DNA of 64,000 bases from Pinus tabuliformis (Eukaryota; Streptophyta; Pinopsida; Pinales; Pinaceae): positions 1,283,574,277-1,283,638,276 of the forward strand of contig CM062818.1 in assembly GCA_031772625.1 (NCBI GenBank). The letters run 5' to 3'. The position numbers and the translations under genes were made by a program. Below are positions 1 to 9,756 of the stretch, one piece after another (position 1 is the stretch's first letter; each line of letters opens with the position of its first letter). The notes below the pieces were generated by a model. That model did no database searches, was not told where the DNA came from, and saw only the letters and a program-made list of their open reading frames with translations.

Positions 1-1441
1 TAGGGCTTGGTGGATGAGGCTAAGGAGCGATTGGATTTGTTCAAGGATGGATGAAGCGATGTTGCACAAGAAGATGAGAATCATGGCAAAGTAAGCGGAT
101 GAGGCGAATGTAAGGTAAGGGTTATAAGTGAAGGGCGAAGCAGGTAGGTTGGATGGAGTATGGGCAGGTAAGGAAGGATAACAGGTACTCTGCAAGTGGT
201 TTTTCAAATTGACCAAACAAAGACATGCAAGAAAACAAAGATCTAGTTATAAAACCTATGACCTAGTTACTTCACTCTAATCTGACCTAACAACAAAAGG
301 AAATGAACAGAAGTTTATTTGCAGTGAAACCATGTGAAACAACTATGAAACTAAGTGATCATAAACCTAAGCATGCATCCAAACTGATATCAAGTTCTAC
401 GAACGAGATTCAAACACTAATGATTGCATGGTGAAGCAAAGAAAGTGTTTTTGTTTGGGACAGCATGGTTACTTCAACTCCAGCCCCTGATCCAATAAGG
501 AAGAGGTGAAACCAAAAGCGTTTGCTGACCCTTTTTTTGGAGCTTTTTCCTGTTATTATCCTACCAATATCTTCTAAACATAAACAACTACTTTAACCAT
601 AAAAAAAAATCTAAATAACGAAGCAAGATCTAAATCTAAATAGCAGATTTTATTTTTAGAACGCAGCAAACACATAAAGATAAACGAAGGAGGTACTGGG
701 CGCTTGAGATGGGCCCAACCCCAAGAGCTACAGTCTCGTAAGAGAGATTTAGAGCTGGTGCAAAGCTGGATTCATCTTTATTGATCAAGAAATGAAGAGT
801 TACATCAAAACTGTCCACAAGGAGAGCTTGAGAATGAGCTGAAAGCAAAGCTAATCTATTGCATACAAATCGAATTACAAAATGACTACAACAAGGCTAT
901 GAACTGACTAACTACTAGCTACTATCTACTGGCTAACTAGCTAACATCCACTGGCTACATTGGCTAACTGGCTAACCCAAATGAGGCCCTAAGCCTTCTT
1001 ATTTATACAATTTGAGGACCCAACAGTCCTCCTAAAATTTAGGGACTTGGCTGCCCAAGACTTGTAGTTAACAGCAGTCCTACTTGACTTGCTTGGCTGC
1101 CCTTGTGCTCATTGATTTGGTGGCCTTTGAACTCCGAGCTGATGGTGGAGAATTCGAGGTAAGGGCCCATAAATGAGGGGGACACCTTCCTACAAATCCT
1201 CTAGCTTGTTCTCCCACGAATTTGGCTGCCAAGTGCTCATTAAGACCTTCAATTTTGTCTCCAAGTGGACCAAAAAGGCTACACAAAGCACCCATTAGAC
1301 TTGTTGGCATAATGACTAACCAAATTCACTCTATTAACATAAAATAATAAAAAACATGCAATAAACCAATGAGAATGGTGGATTAAGTCAACTTAGGAGG
1401 TTGAATGAGCCCAAATAATTGTCCATTTTTTGGGCTCATCA
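1..1441 (-). repeat. 3' LTR of the Athila-like element (partial)
   Basis: This copy is cut by the left edge of the window. It corresponds to 7727-9167 at a constant offset of 7726. On the minus strand it begins TGATGAGCCC, directly after a purine run. A pair of 76-residue minus-strand ORFs (1080-1310 and 8806-9036) recurs in both LTR copies; nothing suggests they are genes. Confidence 0.9.
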
Positions 1442-1455
1442 TCACCCCCCTACTG
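1442..1455 (-). other. Polypurine tract next to the 3' LTR
   Basis: On the minus strand AGTAGGGGGGTGA runs straight into the LTR start TGATGAGCCC. This fixes the element's orientation as minus and separates the two LTR roles. Confidence 0.8.
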
Positions 1456-1569
1456 AAAGTGTTGCTCATCCTCTGAGCAACCAATCTCTCTCCTTGTCTT
1501 TGATGGCCCTGGTGGCTTCTTTGGCTAACATCTCGGCTGATTTCTCCTTTGGCTTCCCTCTTTTCAAAC

Positions 1570-1643
1570 TTCCTGTAGAAACAGTTCTCTGTCTTCCTGT
1601 AGAAACAGTCTGCTAACAGTTCTCTGTCTTCCTGTAGAAACAG
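1570..1643. repeat. Three copies of TTCCTGTAGAAACAG
   Basis: Copies start near 1570, 1594 and 1629, separated by TTCTCTGTC-type linkers. The core TTCCTGTAGAA also recurs at about 3166, 4505 and 4689, and in reverse orientation inside the 5' LTR at about 7600-7660, so the motif is scattered over the whole element. Confidence 0.8.
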
Positions 1644-3885
1644 TCGGCACTGTCTTAGCCTGCTTGGCTGAGGGTGCTTTTCCTTTCAGCTGTGCTGTGG
1701 CTGCCTTGGGTGTGTCCTTACTGATGTGGCTTTTTCAGTCCTTTCCATCCTGCTCTGTAGTCTTTTCTCCCTGGGTGTTAGTGCCTTCATTCCTCCCACA
1801 GTTTTGGCCTCAACAATTTGGCCCTTTTTCTTGCTTTTCCTTTTGTTGTTCTTGTGGTTTTTCCTGTGATGGCCTATCCTGGGAACTTGGTAGTGACCTT
1901 TCTGCTTCTGTTGGGAGGTCCACTTTCCACATGGTGTTCCTGTAACCTGCAAAAATTTCCAGGGATTAAACTTGTTTCTTCCAACACTTCTTTTTTGGAT
2001 GGACAGTTCAGTATCCTAGTTCCCCAGATGATGAGCAGTTTAGTGGCAGCATTCTTCAAGTGCATGATTAGGTCCTGATACCCCTCAAAGTGCCGGTGCA
2101 TTTTGATCTTTGCAGAGGCATTCTTTCCAGCACACAATAACTTCATATACAGGGTGATATTGGAAAATGAAGTAGCAGTATTCCCGAGTAGCAGATGGAA
2201 ACAATAAGATAAATCCAATGTTTTTATAAGTCCATATGTCTGAGACGTTTTGTTCAACATAGGAAGACACCTTGAAGATTCTGGGAGATATTTCAGATTT
2301 GAAAAAGTTCAAATCAGATTTTGAACAGGGTGCAGAATTATACGAGCTTACAGAGGAGCACTTCCATGAGACTTTTGACCTTTTTTCTTTTTCCTTTTTT
2401 TTTTGTTGTTGTTGTTTTTGAATCAAAGTCAGAGTCTAAACCAACGCATATATTTCAATATGTATGGTGCAAGCCCTACAAACAAATCAACAGTCATGGT
2501 GGATGATAATACATGTAGAAAACACAAATATGAGCATTTTCTTTTATTGGTGCTGTTCTTGTATGATTGGGCAGATTTGAAGTTGAAGAGACACTGTTTT
2601 GAGAGAAGTGGATGTTGTTTTCCCATCAGTTCCAGATCAAAAAATGAAAGGCATTTCTATGTTGGTCTATGTAGCCCCTGATTTCACATGTCTAGGTGCA
2701 GTTCTTTAACCAAGTGCTGTTTGAAGAGGAGCATATGAGGCGCTTTTTGGAAGACCAAGCACAATATCTACACCAGGAGATGAGGCACATCGGATAGGAG
2801 TTATAACCAGCAGCCTGGGCACATTTTCCAGGGTTGTTATGTGCCTTAGTTACAACATAAAAGGGAGCATTCTTAACCATTGTTTCTGATGCCTGCTGAC
2901 TGGGTAGAGGGAGCGCACTACTTCAGATCTGCTTTACCCATTTGCTGTGATGCCTCTTATTTCAGGCGTTAAAACAGATTCTATTAGCAAGTGTTTTTCA
3001 AGCAAATTCATGCATGGTTACCCTCCAATTCAAAACAGCTCAATTCACCACTCTTTTGGAGTATATCATACATGGAAGAGTGTTTTCGATCCTACCTTTC
3101 TCGGGACTCCAAATTCGATGAAGAAAAGTCCGGGCTTCTCTGGTCCAGAATGCTGTGCCATACTTCCTGTAGAAGACCCCACCCGTTTTCTGTAGAACGC
3201 CCTTGCATAGGTGGGTTTAAGAAAAAATGGCTGAGAAAGCTTGGTTTGCTGCTATGGGGCTGGTATGGAGCTTGTTGCAGCTGCAAGGAATGTGATAAAC
3301 TGGAAACAACATCGGTGAGAGTTCGATTGGCCATTATGAAGATTTCTGTTGATGGAGGGTGAGCTGGCCAACTGCACGTTGGCCCCATGCAGACTGTTGT
3401 TCCCCACTGTAGTGTAATTATGAACTGTAGTCCTCTGCCTGTAATCACTTACCATCAAGCACGCTGAAGTTTAACTGTCCATCACTGCCCGTTTTCAATT
3501 TCCTTCCTGAGATGGCTGAGCACGCATGTCGATTGCACCCACCGAGCGCTGTTTGAACTGGACGAGGGTGGCCAGTTAGCTGGCCACCGATTTTTTTAAT
3601 CCAGACCATCTCATTCGTTCATGCAATGCTTAGATTAGATTCATGTAAACAGAGGAACAAGTTTAGTCACGTACCTGCAAGTCGTGCGTGGTTGCTTTGC
3701 TGCATGCATGTGTTGATCTTCATTTGCTGCATGCATGGTGGCTTGATTGATGATTTATGGCTGTTTTTTCTTGTGCAGGTGTCCTCTGGACGGATCCAAG
3801 CTGCAGGAGTTCATTTCCACGTTCAGACCTGCATGTTCAAGCTGCTGCTGCTGCATGGTCACAAAACCAGAACTTGTTTTCGCCA

Positions 3886-4320
3886 TTTCTCCCAAACGGC
3901 AAAGCGGATCGATCTGAAACTTGCTGATCATGTTTCTATCATCATGATGCATCTCCCATAGCAAAATCGTGATCAATGGATGCACGAATTTCGAGAAAAA
4001 TGGAAAATGGCTGAAGATTTCAGAGATCGATTTCTCGGAAACCGTGCATCGGAATCGGCTGAAACTGCTTGGGTAGGTTACCATCACTCATATGCATATC
4101 CCCATGAAACAAGTTTTGAAACGGATGCACGGTTATGGAGAAAATGCAAAAATGGCTGATGGTGATGGAGGCTGATTTCTTGGAAACCGTGCACCGGAAT
4201 TGGCTGAAACTGCTCAAGCATGTTGCCATCACCCTTGTACAATTCCCCATAAAACAGTTTGTCAAATGGATGCATGGTTTTCAAGTTATGGCAAAAACAA
4301 ATTTTGTTCTATGGATTTTT
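3886..4320. repeat. 145-bp tandem array, three diverged units
   Basis: Units begin at about 3886, 4031 and 4176. Shared landmarks are TTTCTCGGAAACCGTGCA, then CGGCTGAAACTGCT, then CATCAC, CCCCATAAAAC and GGATGCACGG. The units have diverged by roughly a fifth, the first more than the other two. Confidence 0.8.
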
Positions 4321-4861
4321 GCCTCAAGGCTTTTTGCAAATGTTTGCATGGAAGGAAAAACTGAGCTTGGGCTGTGATGCAGGTATGGAGATGATGGAGG
4401 AGGAGTTGGAAGATTGCATGAGGGCTTCTGAACCCTTGAGGTAGCTACCATGTTCGCCAAACCACTTTTTGAAATCCATGTCTAGTTTCCCATAATTTCT
4501 ATAGGAAGTTCCTGTAGAAGCACAATGAGAAGCACAAGGAGGTGGAAAAAATGATGGAGAAAGGCAAGGGATGGACACACAAGTGCTTGTAGGCCTAATC
4601 AAAAGATTCCCACCATCAGATTCCATTTTAGACTTGAATTTGGTTCGTCCAAAGGTTCTACAGGATGTTTCTTGTAGAAATACAAAGCTTCCTGTAGAAG
4701 GCACAAGAAAGATTCCTTTAACCTTGATTTGAGTGCTCCTCCTGTCATGAAACGTCCTTCTTGCAACCTGCAATGTCATTGCTGCAACATGAAATTATTC
4801 AATGGAGATTGGCTTTATTTTTCTTTTTCTTTTTCTCTTCTTTTTTTTTGAAAAACAACTA

Positions 4862-5034
4862 GGGCGCCTCATGGAGGTTTTCACCCTAATTTCCTGCCTT
4901 GGGCGCCTCCAAGGGAGGTTTTCACCCAAAGATCTTATTCTCTTTTCTCTTTTTTTTTCAACCCATTGACCGCCTCATGGAGGTTTTCAATCAATGAGCC
5001 AATCTAAGGCGCCTCCGAGGAGGTTTTCACCTTA
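4862..5034. repeat. GGCGCCTC...GGAGGTTTTCACC boxes, four copies
   Basis: Copies at about 4863, 4902, 4969 and 5009 alternate two versions, one with CTCATGGAGG and one with CTCC(A)GAGGAGG. Each carries an inverted CCTC/GAGG core, so each could fold as a small hairpin. T-rich spacers lie between them. Confidence 0.75.
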
Positions 5035-5108
5035 GATTTCTATTTTCCTCTTTTTTTCATTTTTTTTTTTTTTTTTTACCCTACCCTACTTGAAAAACAA
5101 AATCATTT

Positions 5109-6416
5109 TCAAGTATAATAATACTTCCAATGGAGCCATGTGCACATCAAGATTAGAGACAAGATGATGTGAAGGCTCGAAATACATGCTTTGACAACGA
5201 TCCAGATTTCAGAGACAAAATGATCTGACTTTGAATGGATCAAACATAGCTGAGGAAGAGAGTACTGCTGCAACTTAGTGACTGTTTGGAACCATGTCTC
5301 AATATAGCTTTGATATCCTTGGTCCTTTTGCTGATCTAGATCATTCTTCATGTCACCTTCTATCGTGACCTTCTCATCTTCCTCTTTTTGCTGATCTTTC
5401 TCTTGAATACATGGAGGATTTGATGATAACCATGAGGGAACTCTCTCGATCTCTGATTTAGATCTCTTCTCTTCATCAAGTGTAGCCCATGGTTCTTTGA
5501 TCTCTTCTTTTGAATCTTCTTTTGCTGGATGTGATCCTTCAATGCTTTCAAGATGATCTCTGTTTTGCAACACTCTTCCTGAGCTTTGGTGAACATCATT
5601 GAGCTCAAAAGGAGTCATTTGCACATGTTGTGCCTCAGCTTTGCAATTGGGTTGAGCTGCTCCATGGTATGGTTTTGGAAATGGTGGTACGGGTATTTGA
5701 GTGGAGGTGTGAAATTGAGATGGAGATGGATGGCATTGTGGTTGGGTAGGCATTTGGGGTTGCCTTGGTGGAGGAGGAGGCGATGGTTGTGGATGAGCAG
5801 GTGGTGGAGGAAAATGAGCGGGATGAGAGTTGTACTGGGGCCTCCACTCCTGATAAGGTGCATTCCACTGAGGCTGTGGCTGAGCATAAGAGTGAAATGA
5901 ATGAGCAACTGGTTGGGCATAATATGGATCTGTGAAGGAACAAGGAGGAGGTGTGAACCAAGAAGGATGAGCAGGGGGACCCCAAGAAGGCATGAAAGTG
6001 GCTTGATAGGGGTCATAATAGGTCTCGGATGTCCCTGGCAGTTCCTGCTGGTAAGATCTAGGTCCATGCGGCCAACTTTGGTTCATGTAATAGAGTGATT
6101 CAGTGGCTCCTTTGGCTCTCTGATATGCAGCTTTGAATCTGGGTAAGGAAGGGCACTGATCTGTAGGATGGTATTCTTCATAGACAAAACACACTTCTAT
6201 GGAGTACAATGGACATTCGTTCCTAGGATGCTTTCTAGTGCACCTAGGACAAAAAATGACCAAAGCCCTCTTGGCTTCCTCTTGCTTCTGTTGGATCCGC
6301 AAGGTATCCAATTGCAGGGCAAGAAACTGCCTCATATCACTCTTGAAATCTTTGATCTGATTTTCAAATTCATCTTTGGACAAGATGTTGCTCCCAACAT
6401 TTCTACTTGTAGCCAT
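5109..6416 (-). CDS. Gag-like protein of the Athila-like element
   Basis: A 435-residue minus-strand ORF starting at the ATG at 6414-6416, about 550 bp inside the PBS. Residues about 1-50 are charged and helical. Around residues 55-90 there is a cysteine/histidine cluster with CPRC, NECP, and DQCP that resembles the double CCHC-like motif of Athila gag proteins. Residues about 110-250 are rich in Pro, Gln, Tyr and Trp. Residues about 280-360 are acidic and end in a hydrophobic tail. In the family, gag packages element RNA in a cytoplasmic particle. It is the only long ORF of the element and has no neighbouring pol. The reverse strand shows Trp/Arg-rich shadow ORFs only because the proline-rich part reads that way. 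Confidence 0.75.
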   Translation of the reverse strand: MATSRNVGSNILSKDEFENQIKDFKSDMRQFLALQLDTLRIQQKQEEAKRALVIFCPRCTRKHPRNECPLYSIEVCFVYEEYHPTDQCPSLPRFKAAYQRAKGATESLYYMNQSWPHGPRSYQQELPGTSETYYDPYQATFMPSWGPPAHPSWFTPPPCSFTDPYYAQPVAHSFHSYAQPQPQWNAPYQEWRPQYNSHPAHFPPPPAHPQPSPPPPPRQPQMPTQPQCHPSPSQFHTSTQIPVPPFPKPYHGAAQPNCKAEAQHVQMTPFELNDVHQSSGRVLQNRDHLESIEGSHPAKEDSKEEIKEPWATLDEEKRSKSEIERVPSWLSSNPPCIQEKDQQKEEDEKVTIEGDMKNDLDQQKDQGYQSYIETWFQTVTKLQQYSLPQLCLIHSKSDHFVSEIWIVVKACISSLHIILSLILMCTWLHWKYYYT

Positions 6417-6689
6417 TTGCTCCAGAGGAATGTTTTCTTCTTCTTCTCCCCTAGAGGTTCTTTAAATATGCCTTGATGTCCACCCAGGGGTCCTTTAATC
6501 ACAACCATCGAAGAAGAGAGAACGTTGGCTGTGTGAAGCAGTGGGGGTGTTGTGCAATCATTTTTCTAACTTATCTCTACTCCTACAAGACATGAAATGA
6601 AATCTTTTTGGTTGATTTTTTTCTTTTTTCTACTTCTACATGCAAAACTGAAATAGATTGAACTACAACTAACTATCTTGCTAAAATGA

Positions 6690-6895
6690 AAATGCGGAAT
6701 TGAAATGAAAGCAGGAAAGGACTAATCTATTTTGCTCAAATGAAATTGCAGGAATGAAATGCTAGGCTACACTTGCGGAATTGAAATGCTAATCTACGCT
6801 TGCAGAAATGAAATTGCGGAATTGAAATGCTAATCTATGAAAGCGGGAAATGCTAATCTACTTTTGCATAAATGAAATTGCATAATGGAAACGAA
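6690..6895. repeat. Degenerate leader repeats between PBS and gag
   Basis: A run of related phrases such as GAAATTGCGGAATTGAAATG and TGCTAATCTA repeats every 30-50 bp. It lies in the untranslated leader of the Athila-like element. Confidence 0.65.
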
Positions 6896-6964
6896 ATAAA
6901 CTACTTAGAAGAAGATTGTAGTGGAAAATAGAAGAAAACGACAATCACCAATACTCTGACGCTT

Positions 6965-6981
6965 CCCCGGCAACGGCGCCA
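6965..6981 (-). other. Primer-binding site of the Athila-like element
   Basis: Minus-strand TGGCGCCGTTGCCGGGG lies 6 bases inside the 5' LTR end, preceded by TTTT. This is the PBS signature seen in Athila/Tat elements of plants, usually attributed to tRNA-Asp. Confidence 0.85.
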
Positions 6982-6987
6982 AAAAGA

Positions 6988-9167
6988 TGGTGGGCTCCAG
7001 TATTGTAGCAATAATGCTACAACTCCTGGAGCTTCCTATCTCTAATTTTATCAACCCGGTAGTTCGTAACAAACTTGGAAGCGACGGTGCTATATGCACA
7101 AGTACTAGCTCTTGCCGCAGCTGTCACTTGGTCAGCTGGCACAAGTCCGCTAGGGGCTCATGCCAACTTCTATGAGCTCTTAGAAGAAGCTTTTTAACTG
7201 ATGGACGAAAGCTAACTCAAAGGAAGCTAATCTACTTGCGGAAAGAAACTGAAAGCCAAAAAGAAACACAAACCCTAGCAAACCCTAATTCTACCAACTA
7301 GTCCTACTGATGCAAAAATGAGAATGCAAACTACGAGAAGAGATTCCATTACTTCTAAGAAGGTAAAATGCATGTGTCTAAGTTATCACTATTTGAAGAA
7401 AACATCTTTTTGTATTTTTGCTTAAGTTGTTGAAATTATCATGCATGTGCTTCTAACTAGTTTTCCACTGTGCAGGGATGGATCAAGGGATGAAATGCTT
7501 TGGGAAAGGTTGGGATGGTATAGAGAGGGTCTAAGGGATCCCTAACATTCTTTCTGAGAGTCTCACAAAGTCTGGATGCCATGCAACCGTGTTTATGAAC
7601 TTCTACAGGAAGTCTGCAGGGGTTCTACAGGATGTTCAGAGATTTCTACAGGATGTTCTGAAAAGAGGCTTTTGGAGAATGGATGGAGGGAAAAAGATGG
7701 AGGTGAAATAGGGGTGTGAAGAGGTCTAGGGCTTGGTGGATGAGGCTAAGGAGCGATTGGATTTGTTCAAGGATGGATGAAGCGATGTTGCACAAGAAGA
7801 TGAGAATCATGGCAAAGTAAGCGGATGAGGCGAATGTAAGGTAAGGGTTATAAGTGAAGGGCGAAGCAGGTAGGTTGGATGGAGTATGGGCAGGTAAGGA
7901 AGGATAACAGGTACTCTGCAAGTGGTTTTTCAAACTGACCAAACAAAGACATGCAAGAAAACAAAGATCTAGTTATAAAACCTATGACCTAGTTACTTCA
8001 CTCTAATTTGACCTAACAGCAAAAGGAAATGAACAGAAGTTTATTTGCAGTGAAACCATGTGAAACAACTATGAAACTAAGTGATCATAAACCTAAGCAT
8101 GCATCCAAACTGATATCAAGTTCTACGAACGAGATTCAAACACTAATGATTGCATGGTGAAGCAAAGAAAGTGTTTTTGTTTGGGACAGCATGGTTATTT
8201 CAACTCCAGCCCCTGATCCAATAAGGAAGAGGTGAAACCAAAAGCGTTTGCTGACCCTTTTTTTGGAGCTTTTTCCTGTTATTATCCTACCAATATCTTC
8301 TAAACATAAAAAGCTACTTTAACCATCAAAAAAAATCTAAATAACGAAGCAAGATCTAAATCTAAATAACAGATTTTATTTTTAGAACGCAACAAACACA
8401 TAAAGATAAACGAAGGAGGTACTGGGCGCTTGAGATGGGCCCAACCCCAAGAGCTACAGCCTCCTAAGAGAGATTTAGAGCTGGTGCAAAGCTGGATTCA
8501 TCTTTATTGATCAAGAAATGAAGAGTTACATCAAAACTGTCCACAAGGAGAGCTTGAGAATGAGCTGAAAGCAAAGCTAATCTGTTGCATACAAATCGAA
8601 TTACAAAATGACTACAACAAGGCTATGAACTGACTAACTACTAGCTACTATCTACTGGCTAACTAGCTAACATCCACTGGCTACACTGGCTAACTGGCTA
8701 ACCCAAATGAGGCCCTAAGCCTTCTTATTTATACAATTTGAGGACCCAACAGTCCTCCTAAAATTTAGGGACTTGGCTGCCCAAGACTTGTAGTTAACAG
8801 CAATCCTACTTGACTTGCTTGGCTGCCCTTGTGCTCATTGATTTGGTGGCCTTTGAACTCCGAGCTGATGGTGGAGAATTCGAGGTAAGGGCCCATAAAT
8901 GAGGGGGACACCTTCCTACAAGTCCTCTAGCTTGTTCTCCCACGAATTTGGCTGCCAAGTGCTCATTAAGACCTTCAATTTTGTCTCCAAGTGGACAAAA
9001 AAGGCTACACAAAGCACCCATTAGACTTGTTGGCATAATGACTAACCAAATTCACTCTATTAACATAAAATAATCAAAAACATGCAATAAACCAATGAGA
9101 ATGGTGGATTAAGTCAACTTAGGAGGTTGAATGAGCCCAAATAATTGTCCATTTTTGGGGCTCATCA
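6988..9167 (-). repeat. 5' LTR of the Athila-like element (about 2.18 kb)
   Basis: On the minus strand the LTR begins TGATGAGCCC at 9167 and ends in ACCA at 6988, just before the PBS. The right end is exact from comparison with the other copy (sequences diverge after CTCATCA). The left end rests on the PBS spacing and could be 6991. The flanking base run after 9167 is GTATT; its partner lies outside the window, so the target duplication cannot be tested. Confidence 0.8.
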
Positions 9168-9756
9168 GTATTGCTTCCGTACTAGGGGCACGTGTCAACC
9201 TCCCGCCGTGCTCGCTGCTTCTCCGCCCCATAAGCGATGTGGGCCAAAACCACTTACCGCCCTCCTGCGGGCCCTCAGCTGACGTCACGACCACGTCACC
9301 CTTCCGTACCCTCCGCTACGCGACAAAATGTCCTGTCGCAATGACGTCATCCGACCAAAAAGTGCCAAAAAGCCCCGCGAAAGCCAAATTTTGTTAAATA
9401 GTCAAGGAAATGTCATTTTCGCCCATTTCTCTCTGCGAACTACTTTCATGCAAATTACGTCCAGTTCATTGCTCGAGCATACAGTTCGCCACCCGACCAA
9501 ACAAAGTCCAGCATCCTGCTCCGCAGCTCGTCGGTCAATCTGCAATTGCCCTGTTCGCCTCTAAAATACAGGTATTTACCCCGTTTTCACTTCCCGAACC
9601 TGTAATTTCGTTTTTCCTCTGTGAATTTTACCTATAAAAGCCAAATTCAAGCTGAAAACAGTTCACAGTTGCCATACAAGGACACCAAAACCACTGCTGT
9701 TTTGCCCATTTTCCTACAGAAGCCCGACCTCCAGTTTAAAAATACAAGAACCACAT
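9168..9756 (+). promoter_or_regulatory. GC-richer promoter-like region with TGACGTCA boxes and a TATA box
   Basis: This stretch is clearly richer in G+C and CpG than anything around it. It contains a G-box CACGTG at 9189-9194, TGACGTCA at 9280-9287 and again at 9342-9349 (inside the palindrome ATGACGTCAT), and a further CACGTCA at about 9292. A TATA box TATAAAAG lies at 9633-9640, about 117 bp before the ATG at 9757. TGACG boxes are bound by TGA-type bZIP factors in plants and occur in strong viral and LTR promoters as well as host genes. Whether this is a host promoter or an LTR U3 is not resolved. Confidence 0.55.

Larger units (their letters stand above)
1456..5108 (-). other. Internal region of the Athila-like element without pol
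   Basis: About 3.6 kb between the gag-like ORF and the polypurine tract. It contains no recognisable pol domain. Short minus-strand ORFs occur, including a Lys/Arg-rich one at 1686-1952, but none matches a family I know. The stretch instead holds three repeat systems listed separately: TTCCTGTAGAA boxes, a 145-bp tandem array and GGCGCCTC boxes. It could be a remnant of the env-like region seen in some Athila elements, or unrelated filler; the sequence does not decide. Confidence 0.5.
1..9167 (-). mobile_element. Athila-like Ty3 element with gag only (TR-GAG type), left end cut by the window
   Basis: Two direct repeats (1-1441 and 7727-9167) align base for base with about 18 mismatches by hand count. 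Read on the minus strand the order is 5' LTR, primer-binding site, repeat-rich leader, gag-like ORF, long non-pol region, polypurine tract, 3' LTR. The PBS matches the GGCGCCGTTGCCGGGG signature typical of plant Athila/Tat elements, and the gag ORF has the CPRC / CP cysteine pattern and Pro/Gln-rich tail of Athila gag proteins. No protease, reverse transcriptase, RNase H or integrase was recognised on either strand between the LTRs, so it would need proteins from a relative. The element looks structurally whole apart from the window edge. At 2.2e-9 substitutions per site per year (a rate used for conifers) the LTR divergence gives about 3 My; at the grass rate of 1.3e-8, about 0.5 My. Confidence 0.85.

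Noticed and set aside
1080-1310. 76-residue minus-strand ORF, repeated almost unchanged at 8806-9036
   Set aside because: It lies inside both LTR copies and its similarity is explained by LTR identity; no independent coding evidence.
5586-5900. Trp/Arg-rich plus-strand ORF
   Set aside because: Shadow of the proline-rich part of the gag-like ORF on the other strand.
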